A stretch of DNA of 64,000 nucleotides from Lysobacterales bacterium (GTDB lineage: Bacteria > Pseudomonadota > Gammaproteobacteria > Xanthomonadales > SZUA-38): assembly GCA_030065125.1 (NCBI GenBank), contig JASJDM010000002.1, positions 62,001 to 126,000 on the forward strand. Direction: 5' to 3'. Within the stretch, counting starts at the first letter, position 1. Each line of letters begins with the position of its first letter. Below the pieces are notes generated by a model. It saw only the letters and a list, made by a program, of their open reading frames with translations, was not told the DNA's origin and did not search any database. Positions 62,257 to 64,000 of this stretch are shown piece after piece. The translations under genes and the position numbers were made by a program.

Positions 62257-62707
62257 GATTGTCCTCCAGCGACCAGGCCGCGATCATCCGCGGCGCCAGG
62301 GCGCAGGTGAGGAATGCGAATGCTGCTACGGCAAAGGTCCCGGGGCGATCCAGGTCCAATACGCTGGCTACCGTCACCAGCACGACCATGAACACCAGGG
62401 CGAACCCGTAGGCGGTCTTGTAGGCGTTGTTGCGAACGGCCACCTGGTGTTCGTCCAGGCGCTCATCACTGAGTTCGAAGATGCCCCGCAGTGACAGGTT
62501 CAGCAGGTGCATGCACAGCCAGTAAGGCAGCGATGCCAGGGCCACGAAGACAATGCGGTCGCCGCCCGCGTTGAGCGCAAGCCCAATAAGGACAGCGGAT
62601 AACAGGGTGGCGACCACGATGGGCCGGCGGCGGTTCCGGCGCTGCAGGCGGTCGGCGAAGGCGCTGTTGACCTGGCGGAACATGCGGTCCTGGAGGTTTC
62701 CCATCAT
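62243..62707 (-). CDS. Membrane protein paired with XRE regulator
   Basis: A 154-residue inner-membrane protein with about four hydrophobic segments (PIVVATLLSAVLIGLAL; IVFVALASLPYWLCMHLLNL; TAYGFALVFMVVLVTVA; TFAVAAFAFLTCALAPRM). The soluble loop HQVAVRNNAYKTAYG recalls small membrane proteins encoded beside single-HTH XRE regulators in many bacteria. ATG 62707 or 62704 start; AGGAA upstream. No enzymatic motif. Confidence 0.7.
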   Translation of the reverse strand: MMGNLQDRMFRQVNSAFADRLQRRNRRRPIVVATLLSAVLIGLALNAGGDRIVFVALASLPYWLCMHLLNLSLRGIFELSDERLDEHQVAVRNNAYKTAYGFALVFMVVLVTVASVLDLDRPGTFAVAAFAFLTCALAPRMIAAWSLEDNHDVD

Positions 62708-62727
62708 TACTGGTATTTCCTGCTTTG

Positions 62728-62766
62728 TGTAGGGTATATACTACATTTTGTTATACAGATATGCAA
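62728..62766 (-). promoter_or_regulatory. Promoter with overlapping palindrome for the membrane protein-XRE pair
   Basis: On the minus strand TTGCAT (plus 62761-62766), 17-bp spacer, TAGTAT (plus 62738-62743): a good sigma-70 promoter. The -10 lies inside an 18-bp near-palindrome (TGTAGGGTATATACTACA, 62728-62745; 14 of 18 positions symmetric), a suitable operator for the XRE protein, implying autoregulation. Confidence 0.55.
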
Positions 62767-63171
62767 ACTGAGTTGCCTTTTGTGATCCTGAACTCGATCC
62801 CGGATCAGGTCCGGGATGACAGATTGAGGGGCCCTTCGGGCGGTTGTTTGGATTCAGGATCCATCTGAGGTTGGTTTTTCATTAGCTGCGATCGGTGCAT
62901 TTACTTGATCAGGGGCTTCGTTGCTGAATCTCCCCGCATTTTTGGATGGAGGCTTCGGCAATGACGATGGATCCTGAATCGAGTTCAGGATGACGTATTA
63001 AGGAGAGCCCTTCGGGCTGTTGTTTGGAGTGGCGTCCCCAAGGGGATTGATTCGTCGCTGCGCTCCTCACCCCTTCGGGGCTGCTTCGCTGCGCTGCGCA
63101 GTCCAAATCGCTGGCGCGATTTGTCGAACCGACAGGGGTTCTCACCCCCTTGGGGTAGTGTCTTTTTGGGC
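62767..63171. repeat. Hairpin-rich non-coding region with direct repeats
   Basis: No gene seen. Contains palindromes GATCCCGGATCAGGTCCGGGATG and GGATCCTGAATCGAGTTCAGGATG, and two copies of CCCTTCGGGC(G/T)GTTGTTTGGA (from about 62831 and 63008). Copy 2 is joined to GGAGTGGCGTCCCCAAGGGG (~63025-63045), identical to the 3' end of the tRNA-Glu gene. Further mini-hairpins (CCCCTTCGGGG; AAATCGC/GCGATTT) follow. Confidence 0.75.
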
Positions 63172-63198
63172 AAAAAAAATGCCGTAGCAAGCTACGGC
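63172..63198 (-). terminator. Rho-independent terminator of the tRNA transcript
   Basis: Read on the minus strand: GCCGTAGC-TT-GCTACGGC (63198-63181) then A and eight T (plus A-run 63172-63179). It lies 28 bp after the CCA end of tRNA-Glu. Confidence 0.9.
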
Positions 63199-63225
63199 AC
63201 CATATTCTTGTTGTTTTTATAAGAG

Positions 63226-63301
63226 TGGCGTCCCCAAGGGGATTCGAACCCCTGTTGCCGGCGTGAAAGGCCGGAGTCCTAGGCCTCTAGACGATGGGGA
63301 C
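63226..63301 (-). tRNA. tRNA-Glu (anticodon UUC)
   Basis: A complete 76-base cloverleaf with encoded CCA: acceptor GTCCCCA / TGGGGAC, anticodon stem CCGGC / GCCGG with loop CTTTCAC giving anticodon TTC, and T-arm GGGG-TTCGAAT-CCCC. It follows tRNA-Ala in the same transcript. Confidence 0.97.
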
Positions 63302-63341
63302 GTATTTCTCTTTTCTTTGGGCGTTCTCTATTTTTAGTTTT

Positions 63342-63417
63342 TGGTGGAGCTAGGCGGGATCGAACCGCCGACCTCTACACTGCCAGTGTAGCGCTCTCCC
63401 AGCTGAGCTATAGCCCC
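63342..63417 (-). tRNA. tRNA-Ala (anticodon GGC)
   Basis: A complete 76-base cloverleaf with encoded CCA: acceptor GGGGCTA / TAGCTCC, anticodon stem CTACA / TGTAG with loop CTGGCAG giving anticodon GGC, and T-arm GGCGG-TTCGATC-CCGCC. First gene of the Ala-Glu pair. Confidence 0.97.
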
Positions 63418-63503
63418 GCACAAGGCGCGCAAGATTAAGCAAAGCGGGGGGTAGTGTCAAGGTGTTCTGGAGGGAATTTCCCGGCCTGGCGAAGATTCCT
63501 CGG

Positions 63504-63850
63504 TTCATGGACCTTGGCAGGTTCATGGACCTTGGCACACGCACGTGCCATCGGCCGGAGGCTGTGAGGGAATCGGAAACCGCGTAATTAATTACCGACC
63601 GCAATTCGTCCATGGAGGGCGGATCTTGCGGATAGACCTTGGCACAGGGATGTGCCAACGGCCGAAGGCCGTGAGTGATTGGGAAATCGCATTTTCCAAT
63701 CACGCCTGCGAGTTGACCATGGACGGTCAATCTCGCGGATCAACAATCATGTGCCAACGGCCGTAGGCCGTGAGTGATTGGGAAATCGCATTTTCCAATC
63801 ACGACCCCAAGTCGCACATGGAAGTGCGATCTTGGCGATCAACAATCACA
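63504..63850 (+). repeat. Tandem array of ~108-bp multi-hairpin repeats
   Basis: Three successive imperfect units (core copies 63532-63584, 63639-63704, 63749-63816; periods ~107 and ~110 bp). Each has a GGCACA...TGTGCC hairpin, a CGGCCGnAGGCCG mini-hairpin, a GTGATTGG-type hairpin and then a long stem with an ATGGA loop (e.g. TCGCAC-ATGGAA-GTGCGA). The first unit is the most decayed. A fourth copy lies inverted at 41255-41333. The short direct repeat TTCATGGACCTTGGCA (63504, 63522) opens the array. Confidence 0.9.
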
Positions 63851-63853
63851 ACC

Positions 63854-64000
63854 TCAATCCGGCAATCCGGACTTGCTCATGGCCTCCAGGTCAATTTCCA
63901 CCGGAGTACTGACCTTGGGCCATTCGGACGCCTTCGCGGAGCGGATGGTCTCGAGCCCGTGACCCTGGCGCAGCAGGTATTCCAACCAACGGTCCAGGAA
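63854..64000 (-). CDS. 3' end of an unidentified gene
   Basis: The last 48 codons of a minus-strand gene, ending at TGA (63856-63854). The peptide includes FLDRWLEYLLRQGHGLETI and PVEIDLEAMSKSGLPD. The composition looks coding and the frame is open to the window edge, but the tail is too short and not conserved enough for me to name a family. Confidence 0.6.
   Translation of the reverse strand, partial: FLDRWLEYLLRQGHGLETIRSAKASEWPKVSTPVEIDLEAMSKSGLPD

Noticed and set aside
61969..62707. XRE regulator plus small partner considered as a toxin-antitoxin pair
   Set aside because: The partner is a multi-pass membrane protein without toxin features.
63545..63766. ORF inside the hairpin array at the right end
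   Set aside because: It only follows the repeat units and is not conserved from unit to unit.

Overview
The window is a GC-rich chromosomal segment of a gammaproteobacterium. The conserved block rpoE-rseA-rseB-rseC-lepA-lepB-DUF4845-rnc, the many Sec signal peptides, outer-membrane proteins (TpsB, OmpA) and a lipoprotein all indicate a Gram-negative gammaproteobacterium. The large secreted multidomain proteins, two of them ending in a short 'SGFE'-type tail, are reminiscent of Xanthomonadales/Wenzhouxiangellaceae-like lineages; that placement is inference.

Layout. (1) 1-6430, minus strand: sigma-E regulon core followed by translation factor LepA, signal peptidase I, a DUF4845 protein and RNase III (truncated by the window edge). 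(2) 6711-8093: divergent LCAT-like lipoprotein lipase. (3) 8236-11271, plus: a signalling operon of OmpR-type regulator, small Ras-like GTPase, hybrid histidine kinase and HPt protein, facing a convergent REC-EAL protein (11337-12542) whose EAL domain lacks key residues. (4) 13112-13204: a 30-residue membrane microprotein with its own terminator. (5) 13340-41166: the centrepiece, a ~28 kb accessory locus. On the minus strand are TpsA, a CARDB-type secreted protein, two very large NHL-propeller/C13-protease proteins, a C14-type caspase, TpsB, a CHASE2-adenylate cyclase and a FecR-like protein. On the plus strand, diverging from TpsA, are a CHAT protease, a DUF928-like protein and an OmpA-like protein. 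Three different caspase-fold protease families thus sit with one two-partner secretion system and a cyclic-nucleotide sensor. (6) 41167-41888: non-coding, full of mini-hairpins and repeats. (7) 41889-57580: housekeeping and secreted proteins: a small ORF, thioesterase, thioredoxin reductase, a substrate-binding protein, a signal-peptide-bearing 2-hydroxyacid dehydrogenase, a cyclophilin-subtilase fusion, NTF2-like and ankyrin proteins, a secreted beta-helix protein, a nucleotide-transporter-like protein and IlvD. (8) 57583-61789, minus: a tightly overlapping ferredoxin/2-oxoacid:acceptor oxidoreductase/HdrA-like operon. (9) 61969-62707: XRE regulator plus membrane protein with a probable autoregulated promoter. 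(10) 62767-64000: repeats, tRNA-Glu(UUC), tRNA-Ala(GGC), a ~108-bp tandem hairpin repeat array and the 3' end of one more gene.

How it may work together (inference): in the central locus the TpsB pore would export TpsA; the NHL/C13, C14 and CHAT proteins all carry signal peptides, so a proteolytic cascade outside the cytoplasm, with the CHASE2 cyclase as sensor and OmpA/DUF928/FecR-like proteins as envelope accessories, is the simplest reading. No published system is claimed to match this exactly. All calls come from reading the sequence; no similarity search was run.
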